Origin: Watersipora subatra
Lineage: Eukaryota; Bryozoa; Gymnolaemata; Cheilostomatida; Watersiporidae
Assembly (NCBI RefSeq): GCF_963576615.1
Contig: NC_088711.1
Span: 35,638,121 to 35,702,120, forward strand
Direction of reading: 5' to 3'
Length of the DNA stretch: 64,000 nt
Numbering within the stretch: position 1 is the stretch's first letter; each line of letters begins with the position of its first letter. A model generated the notes under the pieces. That model was not told the DNA's origin, did not search any database, and was given only the letters and a program-made list of their open reading frames with translations. Position numbers and translations under genes: made by a program. Of the stretch, positions 55,302 through 64,000 are shown in pieces.

Positions 55302-55825
55302 ACACTACTGAATCATACATAGGACTTTGTGAAACTGACTTTAAAACACGATATAGTAACCACAAAACTAGTATCAAAAACAGCACCAAGCGAAACGCAA
55401 CTGAACTAAGCAAACACATTTGGAAACTGAAAGACCAAGACATTAACTACAAACTAGACTGGACTGTACTAAAACAGACAAAATCCTACAACAACTCCAG
55501 CAAAAGATGCAACCTATGTTTGACAGAAAAATACTACATCATTAATAGACCTGACTTAGCAACACTTAATAAAAAATCTGAATTAGTCTCAACCTGTCGT
55601 CATTCCAGAAATTATCTTCTCTCTCATTTTGTAGCTACTAACCAACAGCCAATCAGAAGAAGAAGAAATTAAACAATAAGAACAAAAGGGAGGGAAAAAT
55701 AGCCAAGAAGAGATTAGTCACCATCTTGTTTATTCCAACACAGCCTGACGAATGAGAATATCATGAAACTGACAGTAGCTGGAAAAAAAAGATAAGTATT
55801 GCTTTCAAATAATTTATTAGTATAT
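55302..55825 (+). repeat. inverted arm of the Penelope-like element
   Basis: It contains the last 115 or so codons of the ORF on the plus strand (ESYIGLCETDFKTRYSNHK onward) plus the 3' untranslated part. It begins abruptly at AACACTACTGAATCATACAT. Confidence 0.9.
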
Positions 55826-55906
55826 AGCTGCTCCAATATATTTGTTGAGCACTCTAATTTTAGTAATACTAGCCCATAATTCTTAGGAATTTATAGTTTA
55901 TATATG

Positions 55907-55950
55907 TATATATATATATATATATGTGTGTGTATATATACATATATACA
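55907..55950. repeat. (TA)n/(TG)n microsatellite
   Basis: TATATATATATATGTGTGTG then TATATACATATATACA. Confidence 0.88.
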
Positions 55951-56589
55951 CCTATAATACATGAACCTAGTTCAACCACGGTATCCAGCAAATACGTAGC
56001 TGAATCTCCCATTGGGCTGCTTGTTGCCCTTCTGCCAGCATCCGTAAGAAGTTATTTGTTCTCAGTGTAGATAATGGTAGGACAAGTCCTATATTAGCGA
56101 GTGTAACGGCCAGGTGCAGATTCCTATAGTGTAAAGCAGCGCCGCTGGCGAGAGGAAATTAGCACCCCAAATGAGAACGCGCGCGCGAGGTAGGAATAAT
56201 AGGTTGTTGGGTTTACCCAGCAAGTACGCTCGTTATCGCGCTCTAAACTACGCGTTTTAAACTCGTACACTAAACTTGCATCTTCCCCATCTTGGAGAAA
56301 AGATTTTTTCAGCAAGCTTGAATCAGAACACAGAAGGAAACGACCTGCAACTTTATCAGCAATAATAAAGCATGTGAGTAGCAAGTGGTACATGAGGTAG
56401 AGTAGTTCAATTTCTGTTATTGGACGTAATTTTAGAGTAGGGTAAGTTGAGTTACATGGGAGATGTCTTGTGTCGGATTTCTTGAAGGCATGCAGTCCTA
56501 TTGCTTAGATAGAGATCATTCAAGAAATTCTCTTGGTTGAAGTTTTTCGTGGAGCAGAAAGTTACTGAACTTCATGAGGCTAACAATGC

Positions 56590-56910
56590 AGGGATAAGTT
56601 TATCTCTATAAAAACTATGTCGTGATCGCTGGTGCTGTTTGGGATAACATCTGCTTTCAGTGGGGACAGGTTCTTACGTGTGATGATGGTGTCAAGAGAG
56701 TTTTGCCAGGGAGGGTTATCCTCGTGGGGCTTGTGATATTTTGTCTTAAATTTAGTCCTTCTAAAAGTTCCAACATCTTTTTTCTCTTGCTTTGGTCTGA
56801 GGCAGTGGGCAGTAGATCACAATTGAAGTCTCCCAGGATAACTGGAGTGCAATTTTTAAGTCCAGATATTTCCATTAAGCGTTCCTCAAGTATAGTAAGT
56901 TCTGCAATAA
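56590..56910 (-). pseudogene. LINE apurinic-type endonuclease fragment
   Basis: On the minus strand: MEISGLKNCTPVILGDFNCD with the GDFN catalytic motif, then NITSPTRITLPGKTLL. After a one-base frameshift it reads DTIITRKNLSPLKADVIPNS and TSDHDIVF with the S-D-H motif. It is a broken piece of a non-LTR element, possibly related to the fragment at 53.4 kb. It ends about 45 bp before the first SWIM exon. Confidence 0.75.
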
Positions 56911-56957
56911 TGACCTTACGGTTTTTTATGTATATATAACTTACTTGGTCTTTGCAG

Positions 56958-57168
56958 AAGGTGGGTGACCACTATGAGGTTATCATAGGGAAGACCAAGA
57001 GACTCGTCCAGGCTGACCTAGGTTTGTGTAGCTGCACTTATGGCACCACAGGAAACGTCTGTAAGCACCTGTGGGCTGTGATGGTGAGTGCATTTGAACG
57101 TGGAACAAATGAACACCACTACAAGCCACTCCAGCACCAAAGGAAGGATTTGTTTTGGCTTTCAACAG
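56958..57168 (+). CDS. SWIM-domain exon
   Basis: The acceptor is TCTTTGCAG and the donor ACAG then GTAATA. It reads KVGDHYEVIIGKTKRLVQAD, LGLCSCTYGTTGNVCKHLWA and VMVSAFE. Zinc ligands are C, C, C, H. Confidence 0.8.
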
Positions 57169-59458
57169 GTAATACCATGGGACTAATTACTGTTTAAAAT
57201 GATAAGAAGTCAACTAGTTTGCTTAGCCTTGTTAGATGTAAAGTTTGACTATTCACAGTGAACTCTCATAAAACATCCTAAACTATTTTACAGGTCAGAA
57301 AGCACAGAATGGCTGGTTGGAGCCGCTCTACCACAATACTTTTATAGATAATAAAACGATTAATACAGAAGGAGAAGTAGAAGAACATCTTGAATACGAA
57401 GAGATTGTTAAAAGGTACTGGCCTAGTATTAACCATCAATGCTTCGTAAAATGGAGTGGTCATGTATGACTAACAAAAGCCAGCCATAAAGCTTACTATT
57501 ACTAAAGATTGGAATTTTTTGAGACCAAGAATTCATTCGAACCACTTGCAGTACGAATGTATAAATAATCTTTTTCAACTAGAACCTACTGTGTTATACA
57601 ATATAAAGTTTGGTCATATGTGGGTTTGATTACTCAAACACTAAAATTCATTAGGTGGCTTGATATGTTACATTTTGTGAACAATTGTTTTGTTTTTATC
57701 GTTCTAGCGAGAACAGTTATTCAGAAGTGGATGTGATACCAAAGGTTTCTGAACTACAGCGCCAGAAATGGTAGGTCTCGAGACAAGGCACATGATCATC
57801 ATATTTATACATGTTTTTCATTTATAAGCTATTTTGTCACACATACCTGTTATGACAGGTCAGCAATCATCATGGCATAACATACCTGATGGTTATTATT
57901 TGCCACTGTTGTGATTGATTTGATAAAATCACGTCAGAAGCCCTGTGTCTTATGTTCTCTGTTCAACAAACTTACCACCTTCTGCTTCTTGCTTCATTAC
58001 TCCAGTGGTGTGTTTACTCTCCTGCTCAGTTTATTCAGTAATGATTTTTGCTTCTCAAATGATTTTACATTTTATGATTCATGCCGAAGTAAATACTCTG
58101 TGTGAACAATGATGATTCAATAGTTAAAAGACAAGATTACATAACACTGGGAGATATTGCTGTTTATAATATGCACATCATGTACATATTATTGAGTTTT
58201 TTTTAAGGTAAGCAGCTATTGATGCATTCCACAAGGACATGTCGGATAAACTCGAAAACTACTATGAGGCGGCTATGTATTGTCCGGCCTTTGAGACCTT
58301 CATTGAACGGTGGAAGGCCCGTACAGCGAGTCAGAAAATCACTCTCCTGAAAACACCATTGTCTTTAGGAGAAGGATAGTTTTACGCAAAAGAGGTAAAT
58401 TTTAGGGTGAATTGGCAGGGTGTAGTATTACCATAATTTAGGTAACAAGTCAGTCAGTTATACATTAATGTACAAGCATGCCTCACATGGTATTCAATAT
58501 TGATAGCTGTTTGATACATGCCTAACTATTAGGCCCACCCCCCCAGCGGTTTTGGTACTAATAGTTTGGCTGGTGTCAAACACTCCTCATCAGATATTCT
58601 GGATAAATTTTTGTGATTAATCGAGGTATCATCAGATTTATACCATGTAAGACATAACACAAAACATATTTCACATGAAAAAGAACAAATATCATAATAA
58701 TTACAGGACTAAAATTGGAGTGCAGCCTTCAGCAGTGGCCAGAAGAAAAAAGCCACTCAGAACAGCAACAAGCCAACATGGAGGTTTCCGTAGGAAGGCT
58801 GCTGAACATGCCTATGGGAAGGAAACCAAGAAGAACCACCCTGCCCCACATAGTTTATCATTCTGTATGGAAAGAACCATTTTTTAGACAAAACTCACTC
58901 CAAGAAATGATACCGGTATGTTTATAGGTATAGAATAGTCTATGGCTGTGACTTGCGCTTTTAATTAACTGTACACACCAAAATTTATAAATGATGATGT
59001 CTTATGAATGATAATGGTTTCTTGTTTACACGTCCAAAGCTCTGTGAGAATGTCAGCAGGCCATGCATTTTTATTCGCAGCTGTCCGATCCACATGTTTG
59101 AATGGAACATAGGTGTAAAATATTATAAATCTAAAAACCATCTCCTTAAATCTTTTATCATTCAATCAATTTTATTGATCAGTTTTTGGAATTACTTTTC
59201 ATTATTGTTGATAAGATGCATGTGAGTACATCTCAAGTCTCATTTGTTAGTTAACATTTTTGTATACTTTCTGTTAGTAACACTTTCTTTTGTTATTATT
59301 GTAGTAAATCTTATGACACACTGAATGATGACCAGTTGCCAGTGGCTCAAGAAGATACCATTACTACATCAGAAAATGTTCCAGCATCTCCTATATATGA
59401 CATAGAAGCTCACCCCTTTGCATTATTTTGTTTTATTATTTTAGGGGGTTGGGTGTGA
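56958..59458 (+). CDS. SWIM zinc-finger gene, partial and possibly degenerate
   Basis: Exons 56958-57168, 57294-57414 and 57708-57770 join in frame. Further coding-like blocks are at 58213-58379, 58707-58887 and 59305-59458. The first exon holds a SWIM motif (CSC, then VCKHLW), a CxCxnCxH zinc finger common in MuDR-type transposases and in animal SWIM proteins. Later blocks read AMYCPAFETFIERWKARTAS, then TKIGVQPSAVARRKKPLRTA with HPAPHSLSF, which resembles the region after SWIM domains in many invertebrate transposase-like proteins. The junction 57770 to 58213 is off by one base, and the 58213 block reaches TAG without a matching donor. No upstream exon is visible; a LINE relic lies there instead. 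It may be a host gene broken by insertion or a decayed domesticated transposase. Confidence 0.6.
57294..57414 (+). CDS. SWIM gene exon
   Basis: The acceptor is TTTTACAG and the donor AAAG then GTACTG. GT joins the previous G to make Gly. It reads QKAQNGWLEPLYHNTFIDNK and an acidic EGEVEEHLEYEEIVK. Confidence 0.7.
57708..57770 (+). CDS. SWIM gene exon
   Basis: The acceptor is CGTTCTAG and the donor AAATG then GTAGGT. It reads ENSYSEVDVIPKVSELQRQK. It ends two bases into a codon. Confidence 0.65.
58213..58379 (+). CDS. SWIM gene coding-like block, frame conflict
   Basis: The frame AIDAFHKDMSDKLENYYEAA, MYCPAFETFIERWKARTASQ ends in TAG at 58377. It needs one base from upstream while the preceding exon supplies two. 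An alternative frame stays open to a GTAAAT donor at 58396. Confidence 0.5.
58707..58887 (+). CDS. SWIM gene coding-like block, basic
   Basis: The acceptor is AATTACAG. It reads TKIGVQPSAVARRKKPLRTA, TSQHGGFRRKAAEHAYGKET and HPAPHSLSFCMERTIF, then stop. Confidence 0.55.
59305..59458 (+). CDS. possible terminal exon of the SWIM gene
   Basis: The acceptor is ATTATTGTAG. It is open as KSYDTLNDDQLPVAQEDTIT, TSENVPASPIYDIEAHPFA, ending at TGA. No motif. Confidence 0.4.
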
Positions 59459-61106
59459 GACTTCATCCTCGTCCAGTCTGAATAGCATCTTACTGAGTAT
59501 TTCCAAATAAGGTTTTTATATATTAAAATTTATTGAAAGAATACAATGAACATTCTGGATATACATTGTAAGTATTTTCAAACTTAATCTCACATTTTAT
59601 CACCTAATCCGCCACATCATAAAGCGGACATGATTCCTGGATGAGGCACAAACATGAGTCTTTTTTATGGTTAACACTAGACATTGTTAATCAAACTCTA
59701 CTAATTTATGCTGTAGCAACAGTGAGGATTACGACGCTTTTGGGATTTGTAAAAAGATATAAAGGCACAGCCTGGCCAATTGTCCTACTTATATTTATTG
59801 ATACAGCTTGATGATAAAACTGAGCCTCTTGATGAGTCGATGCCTGCATTTGCACCAAGAATTGTCTATATAGGTCACAGCTGACTTGATTTGATCAAGA
59901 ACTATTGGTTTGATATTGTTACTTGCTATTACAACTGATCTGTTTCAAGTCACATGGTGAAATGCGGATGTTTAAGTGAGTTGTGGCATGTAAAAATTCT
60001 TCACCAGTTGTATAGCAGCAGTGCTATTCATTCATCACTGTAAATAAATCCTTATTAGATCAGCCAAGCCAAAGGGGTTTTTATAGCTTATCACCCAAAG
60101 TGAGAGTATAAGTTCACTCCATTCACTGGTAGTGAACACACAAAAACTGAGTTAACTTTTGTTCTTGGCGCTGAGAAAAAAGATGATCAGTTCCCAAAAT
60201 TTACATAATCTGCAGCGAGATTGCATTTTTCTATAAACAATTGCTTAATCAAGAAATGAAGCTCGGAAGACAGAGTACCAAATATCAACAAAGCTACTTC
60301 CTTGTTTTGATCAGAGCCGTATAGTTTCACAGAGTTTCGTGGCCAGCGGAAGCGTTTATGGGAGCTCTATTTTTATATAAGTTATAATGGAAAGGCCGCA
60401 ACATTAACCAACAAATATTACTCTCATTGGCAGTTGCTTTAAAATTGATTGTTGTATCATACACCATTTGAAAGAAGACAAAATTTTCTACCATAAACTA
60501 CAACTTTTTTTTGTAAAAAAATAAAATAAATGCAAAAAAGTGAGATGCTGAGAGCGAGGTAAGAATATTCCATTAGAGATCAGTATGTCGATCGGGTTTG
60601 TTTGGAAACAGCATTCTTGTTTCCGGTTCTTGATGCAGGACTCTGAAGCTATACGGCTTTGGTTGTGATAATGTCATATATCGCGGTACAATTGCGCTTT
60701 CTTGACTTCTTTCACGAGAGTTTTTGGAGTGCTAATTTCCTCTCGCGCGCCGCTGTGACCCTGTTCGGCTCTCATTCTAAGACTATAGCTCGCAACCAAG
60801 TTAGAATCTCAAATTAAAGTTACCATCATCCTATTACACTATAATAGTTTTTTTTTTATCTATAATAACTATAGACAGTACGTCAATTTTGGTTTGTTTG
60901 AGTGTATATCGCCAAAAGGCTTCTAGTAAAAGGCTTCAAAACACTGTTTTGAAAAATTTGCAGTAGCTCACGTTAACCGCAAATGTACGTATGGTACGTG
61001 TACATGTCGTTTTTTCGGCGTTTTCGTCAATTGGTAATGCCATTCAGCGTGTGACAAATCAGCAATCAGGAGTCGTCAAATGAAAACTGTGCCAGTTTTT
61101 ATAAAG
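59459..61106. other. intergenic
   Basis: No coding seen. It contains a match in inverted orientation (60730-60760) to 56138-56172, and a weak inverted pair around AGCCGTATAG at 60315 and 60650. Confidence 0.4.
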
Positions 61107-61182
61107 CCAATTAGACGATTCGTCTCCTAGTTTCGTTTTAAATTGAGCAATCACAAACGTCCAAGTGTAAATGAAAGCCAAT
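61107..61182 (+). promoter_or_regulatory. CCAAT motifs upstream of the PDIA4-like gene
   Basis: CCAAT occurs at 61107-61111 and 61178-61182, 134 and 63 bp before the ATG. The first is followed after 9 bp by CGTCT rather than the CCACG of a canonical ER-stress element, so unfolded-protein-response control is plausible but not shown. Confidence 0.3.
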
Positions 61183-61240
61183 TAATAAAATAAGCCGTCC
61201 ACCCCTTCCCACGAACTCCAGTTTGCAACGTTTGTGCAAA

Positions 61241-61503
61241 ATGCTGGTAGTGTTCACACTCGCGTTGTTTTTGTCTGGAATCTCAGCTGAGAGTGACGCA
61301 GTTATATCATTGAAAGATTCAACGTTTGACGAGTTTATCGCTGAAAACGACTTTGTTCTTGTCGAATTCTTTGCACCCTGGTGCGGTCATTGTAAACAAT
61401 TAGCTCCTGAATATGAGAAAGCAGCCTCTTCATTACTATCAAAGGACCCCGTTGTGCGCTTGGCAAGCGTAGATGCCACTGAAGAAAAAGATTTAAGTCA
61501 AAG
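61241..61503 (+). CDS. PDIA4: PDIA4-like exon 1: signal peptide and first thioredoxin domain
   Basis: ATG is at 61241. The exon ends [10 protein letters not shown] plus AG before GTAAAT. It is the first ATG of the frame; the upstream codons opened by TTG are ignored. Confidence 0.9.
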
Positions 61504-63919
61504 GTAAATTCGGTAGCGATTTTCTCAACTCTGCATATGCCGACGCTGCTGGCACGTCTAATATGGCTGATCATTTTACCTAAGCATTTTCCGAACTATT
61601 GCATGGTATTGTGAGGAAGATGAATGCCCATTTCTAGAAATATTTTGTACATTTTGCGCAAACAAGAAAAGGTTAAGCTTACATTCATATTGCCAGTTTA
61701 TTAAGTTTGACAGCGAAAAAATACACCCAAGTTTTTGAAATCATAAACTAAAACTGAACAAAAATGACGTTTTTGAACAAGCGAAAAAGCTAACGCCTTT
61801 CCATCAGTTGCTGATGATGAAATGATAAACGGTCTCTCACCGGTCACTGACAGCTAGGGCTGCTGCTTGAGGAAAATTAAAATTTATTTTGATAACGATT
61901 CCATTGTCTATGTATAGTTCAAAATTTTTAAGCAGTACATGGCCATCTTATGTGCCAAAACCTATGAACGCTCTTTTATGTATGAGTGAAATTTAGTTGT
62001 CTATTGAACTATTCAGTAATCAACAGAGAGAACAAATATCCCAAGAATGAAGATTTTCTGATGTCATAACTAATGTCACTACTAATAGACAAGCTAATAT
62101 TAGACATGGAAAATTGAATGTTGAATTTAGATGACATCTTAAAGTTACATACATTTACACAAAATGATTTTACGGATTAGTCAGTAATGTTTTAATTATA
62201 TTTTACAAATGGTAGTGAACAGATAATCGACATAACTAATATAGCCTGGGATTAAAGCAAATGCAAACTGGGCGCCTACTAAATTCACCAAGGTTGACTT
62301 GCAACAGAATTCAAATTACAGTTAATTGGTATCAAAGGTTTACCATTTCTTACTTTGCTGTGTTGTAGGTGCAAAGTTTAGACACTTGCAGAAGTTATGG
62401 ATTGTCATTTGAAAAGTATTTTTTTTGGAAACAACGAAGTTTATTTGGGGTTCATTTTATTATAAAAACAATGTAAATGATGATTTTTTATAATTGTTTC
62501 AAGCCAATGTTTGATGATAACGTAATACCTCTTACACCATGTCTATAATGTGCATTATAGCATTACTTGGTTTGGAAAGATTTTAAGCACAAACTTGACT
62601 ACTCTCCTTGAAGCAGTTATGCCTGCTATATTCCTAATGCCACCTCGCCAAAAATAGCCAAGTTCTGCATTTCGTTTTAGAAATGGATAACAGTTAAATT
62701 ACAGATGCAATGGGTTTTCAAAGTCAGGTAATGGTAATTCTATATGTTTAAAAACGGTTATTTAACAATTTGCTTTATAATTTGCAAGTAATAGACAATT
62801 CTTTTTTGGCTCAGCGCAATCAATATACTGTTTAAATGATCACCAAGCAACTGCTCTACTCAACTTATTCAACTACAATAAAATAATTGAAGTACTCCTT
62901 TTCAGAACAACTAAGTGATAGCTTGGGACATCGCAACAACCTCCTATAGCTAACTAATTCCAAAACAAAAAGGTATTGAATGACAAATTTATGTGTTTGG
63001 AAAGATACAATCTCTATATTTTTCTGTGAGTGACTCATTGCAATTTGCTTATTTATTTGAATCTCTTTTCCTATAAAAATCTTGAAGGAAATATTTTAAG
63101 CAAGGTAAGCAGGCAATCCAAATTTTATTTTATGACTATTATAGTATTGAAATCAAACTAACCATGTTATTTTAAGAATTGGGGAAAAAAGACATTTAAA
63201 AAAAGACTTATTTTTAAAACTTAAGATGCTTTGGAGATTATAGAAGCTTGAGTTACATTCCTTATAGGTCTAGAGAAGGTATAATTGGTTACTGCTAGCA
63301 TCAATAACCTTTGAGTTAACGGAGTGTTAACCCGGAGTGAGTAACCTTGGAGTGTTTTAAAAGAATGTAACTGATTGGGAAAAAAATTAAGCAATATATT
63401 GTGAATTTGTCTCTAACTTATTTCCAGTGACTTATATTATATCCAAATTTAGATACACCCTTTGCTCATGCTTTATTGTCAGATTTAGAGATGCGACATT
63501 TCTAATGTATTTAGGAGTTATGTGGTGTCTAACACTTTTTTTTTACTGCAAATTTCTTGTTTTTTCCAAAGCTCTCAGTTTCTTTTAACTTCATTTTGTT
63601 TTGTAGATTTGAGGTCTCCGGCTATCCAACATTAAAATTCTTCCACAACGGAGAACCAGAAGACTATGATGGCCCTCGGAATGCTGATGGGATTGTCGAG
63701 TACTGTGTAAAGAGGTCAGATCCAAACTATAAGCCTCCTCCAGAGGCGGTTGTTGCTTTGAATTCTTTGGATGAATTGGAGGCCTTCACTGAGAGCGCTC
63801 CCTTGACACTTGTGGAGTTCTACGCTCCGTGGTGTGGACATTGCAAAAAACTTGCACCCGAGTATGAGAAGGCAGCCAAAGATCTGTTGTCCCAGACTCC
63901 TCCTATCAAGTTGGCAAAG
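61241..63919 (+). CDS. PDIA4: protein disulfide isomerase A4-like (ERp72), first two coding exons
   Basis: An ER-lumen oxidoreductase that forms and rearranges disulfides in secretory proteins. Exons 61241-61503 and 63607-63919 join AG+A to give [15 protein letters not shown] signal peptide of about 16 residues ([16 protein letters not shown]) precedes thioredoxin domain a-zero with APWCGHCKQ (C48, C51) and cis-Pro in SGYPTLK. A linker [12 protein letters not shown], typical of PDIA4, leads to a second domain with [17 protein letters not shown] (C164, C167). Two CGHC domains in direct succession plus the PPPE linker separate it from PDIA1 and PDIA3. There is no long acidic N-terminal extension as in vertebrate PDIA4. 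The third CGHC domain and the ER-retention tail lie right of the window. The intron is 2.1 kb. Confidence 0.88.
61504..63606 (+). other. PDIA4-like intron
   Basis: GT-AG intron. No repeats or nested genes were recognised; AT-rich. Confidence 0.7.
63607..63919 (+). CDS. PDIA4: PDIA4-like exon 2: end of the first and most of the second thioredoxin domain
   Basis: The acceptor is TTTTGTAG and the donor GCAAAG then GTGTGG. The exon ends QTPPIKLAK in phase 0, so the gene continues past the window. Confidence 0.9.
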
Positions 63920-64000
63920 GTGTGGTTGTCAGTTGTCATACCTCTTGCTTACAGTCTTTCTATGTGTGAATTTGAACTTCCCTTTTCTCTAATGGACCAT

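Larger units (their letters stand above)
53899..55825 (-). mobile_element. Penelope-like element with an inverted truncated copy
   Basis: The main unit runs on the minus strand from about 55300 down to 53899 and is 5' truncated within the reverse transcriptase. The segment 55302-55825 is an inverted copy of its 3' end (about 525 bp), appearing identical by eye to 53899-54427 reversed. Both outer edges are TACTAATAAATTATTTGAAA and its complement, next to TA-rich DNA. Penelope elements are known for head-to-head partial copies (pseudo-LTRs). The near identity implies a young insertion. Confidence 0.88.

Noticed and set aside
60305..60660. Inverted AGCCGTATAG pair suggesting another TIR element
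   Set aside because: Similarity is limited to about 15-20 bp and no TSD was found; could be chance or an old fragment.
1..64000. CRISPR array, operon or prophage-like system
   Set aside because: Tandem arrays here have no regular unique spacers. Genes are spliced and widely spaced, as in an animal genome.

Overview
This is AT-rich, intron-rich animal nuclear DNA with a heavy load of transposons and minisatellites. A T-box gene, a C2H2 zinc-finger gene, an ER protein disulfide isomerase of the PDIA4 type, a full-length Gypsy element and a Penelope-like element all indicate a metazoan. The repeat style suggests a marine invertebrate, perhaps a lophotrochozoan, but that is inference. No bacterial, organellar or operon-like structure is visible, and no CRISPR array.

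Layout, left to right. 1-9.5 kb: a minus-strand T-box transcription factor gene. Five coding exons are readable; the 3' end lies outside the window or was not recognised. Its introns hold copies of a tRNA-cored dispersed repeat, a 72-bp-arm hairpin and several minisatellites. 9.5-23 kb: gene-poor. It holds two adjacent Helitron-like elements, an AT/32-bp satellite, a foldback element with about 98-bp terminal inverted repeats, and a decayed Gypsy reverse transcriptase abutting a 1.66-kb satellite of about 79 21-bp units. 23.2-41.8 kb: a plus-strand multi-C2H2 zinc-finger gene of at least 12 exons, whose junctions can be checked by reading frame. Intron 1 contains a complete, apparently young Gypsy LTR retrotransposon in antisense (identical 238-bp LTRs, TSD TAATA, intact 1286-codon gag-pol frame). 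Later introns contain at least three non-autonomous DNA transposons and three minisatellites close to exon edges.

42.4-44.5 kb: a nested pair of DNA transposons. An outer hAT-like shell (8-bp TSD CTCTATAT) carries an inner 1452-bp element (32-bp TIRs, TSD AAAT) with a 126-codon ORF of unknown family. 45.5-47.3 kb: a broken hAT transposase and a sulfatase exon with an in-frame stop. 48.8-50 kb: two adjacent minisatellites. 50.9-51.7 kb: three head-to-tail copies of the tRNA-cored repeat. 53.9-55.8 kb: a Penelope-like element with an inverted, truncated second copy of its own 3' end. 56.6-59.5 kb: a LINE endonuclease relic followed by exons of a SWIM zinc-finger gene, possibly degenerate. 61.2-63.9 kb: the first two coding exons of a PDIA4-like gene, running off the right edge.

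The host genes do not form a pathway. The main biological interest is the transposon ecology: precise TSDs and nested insertions, a repeat family with intact Pol III-type A and B boxes but ends in CTAG before T, and a recent Gypsy insertion inside a transcription-factor intron. All exon boundaries were read by eye from splice signals and frame continuity; no transcript evidence was available.
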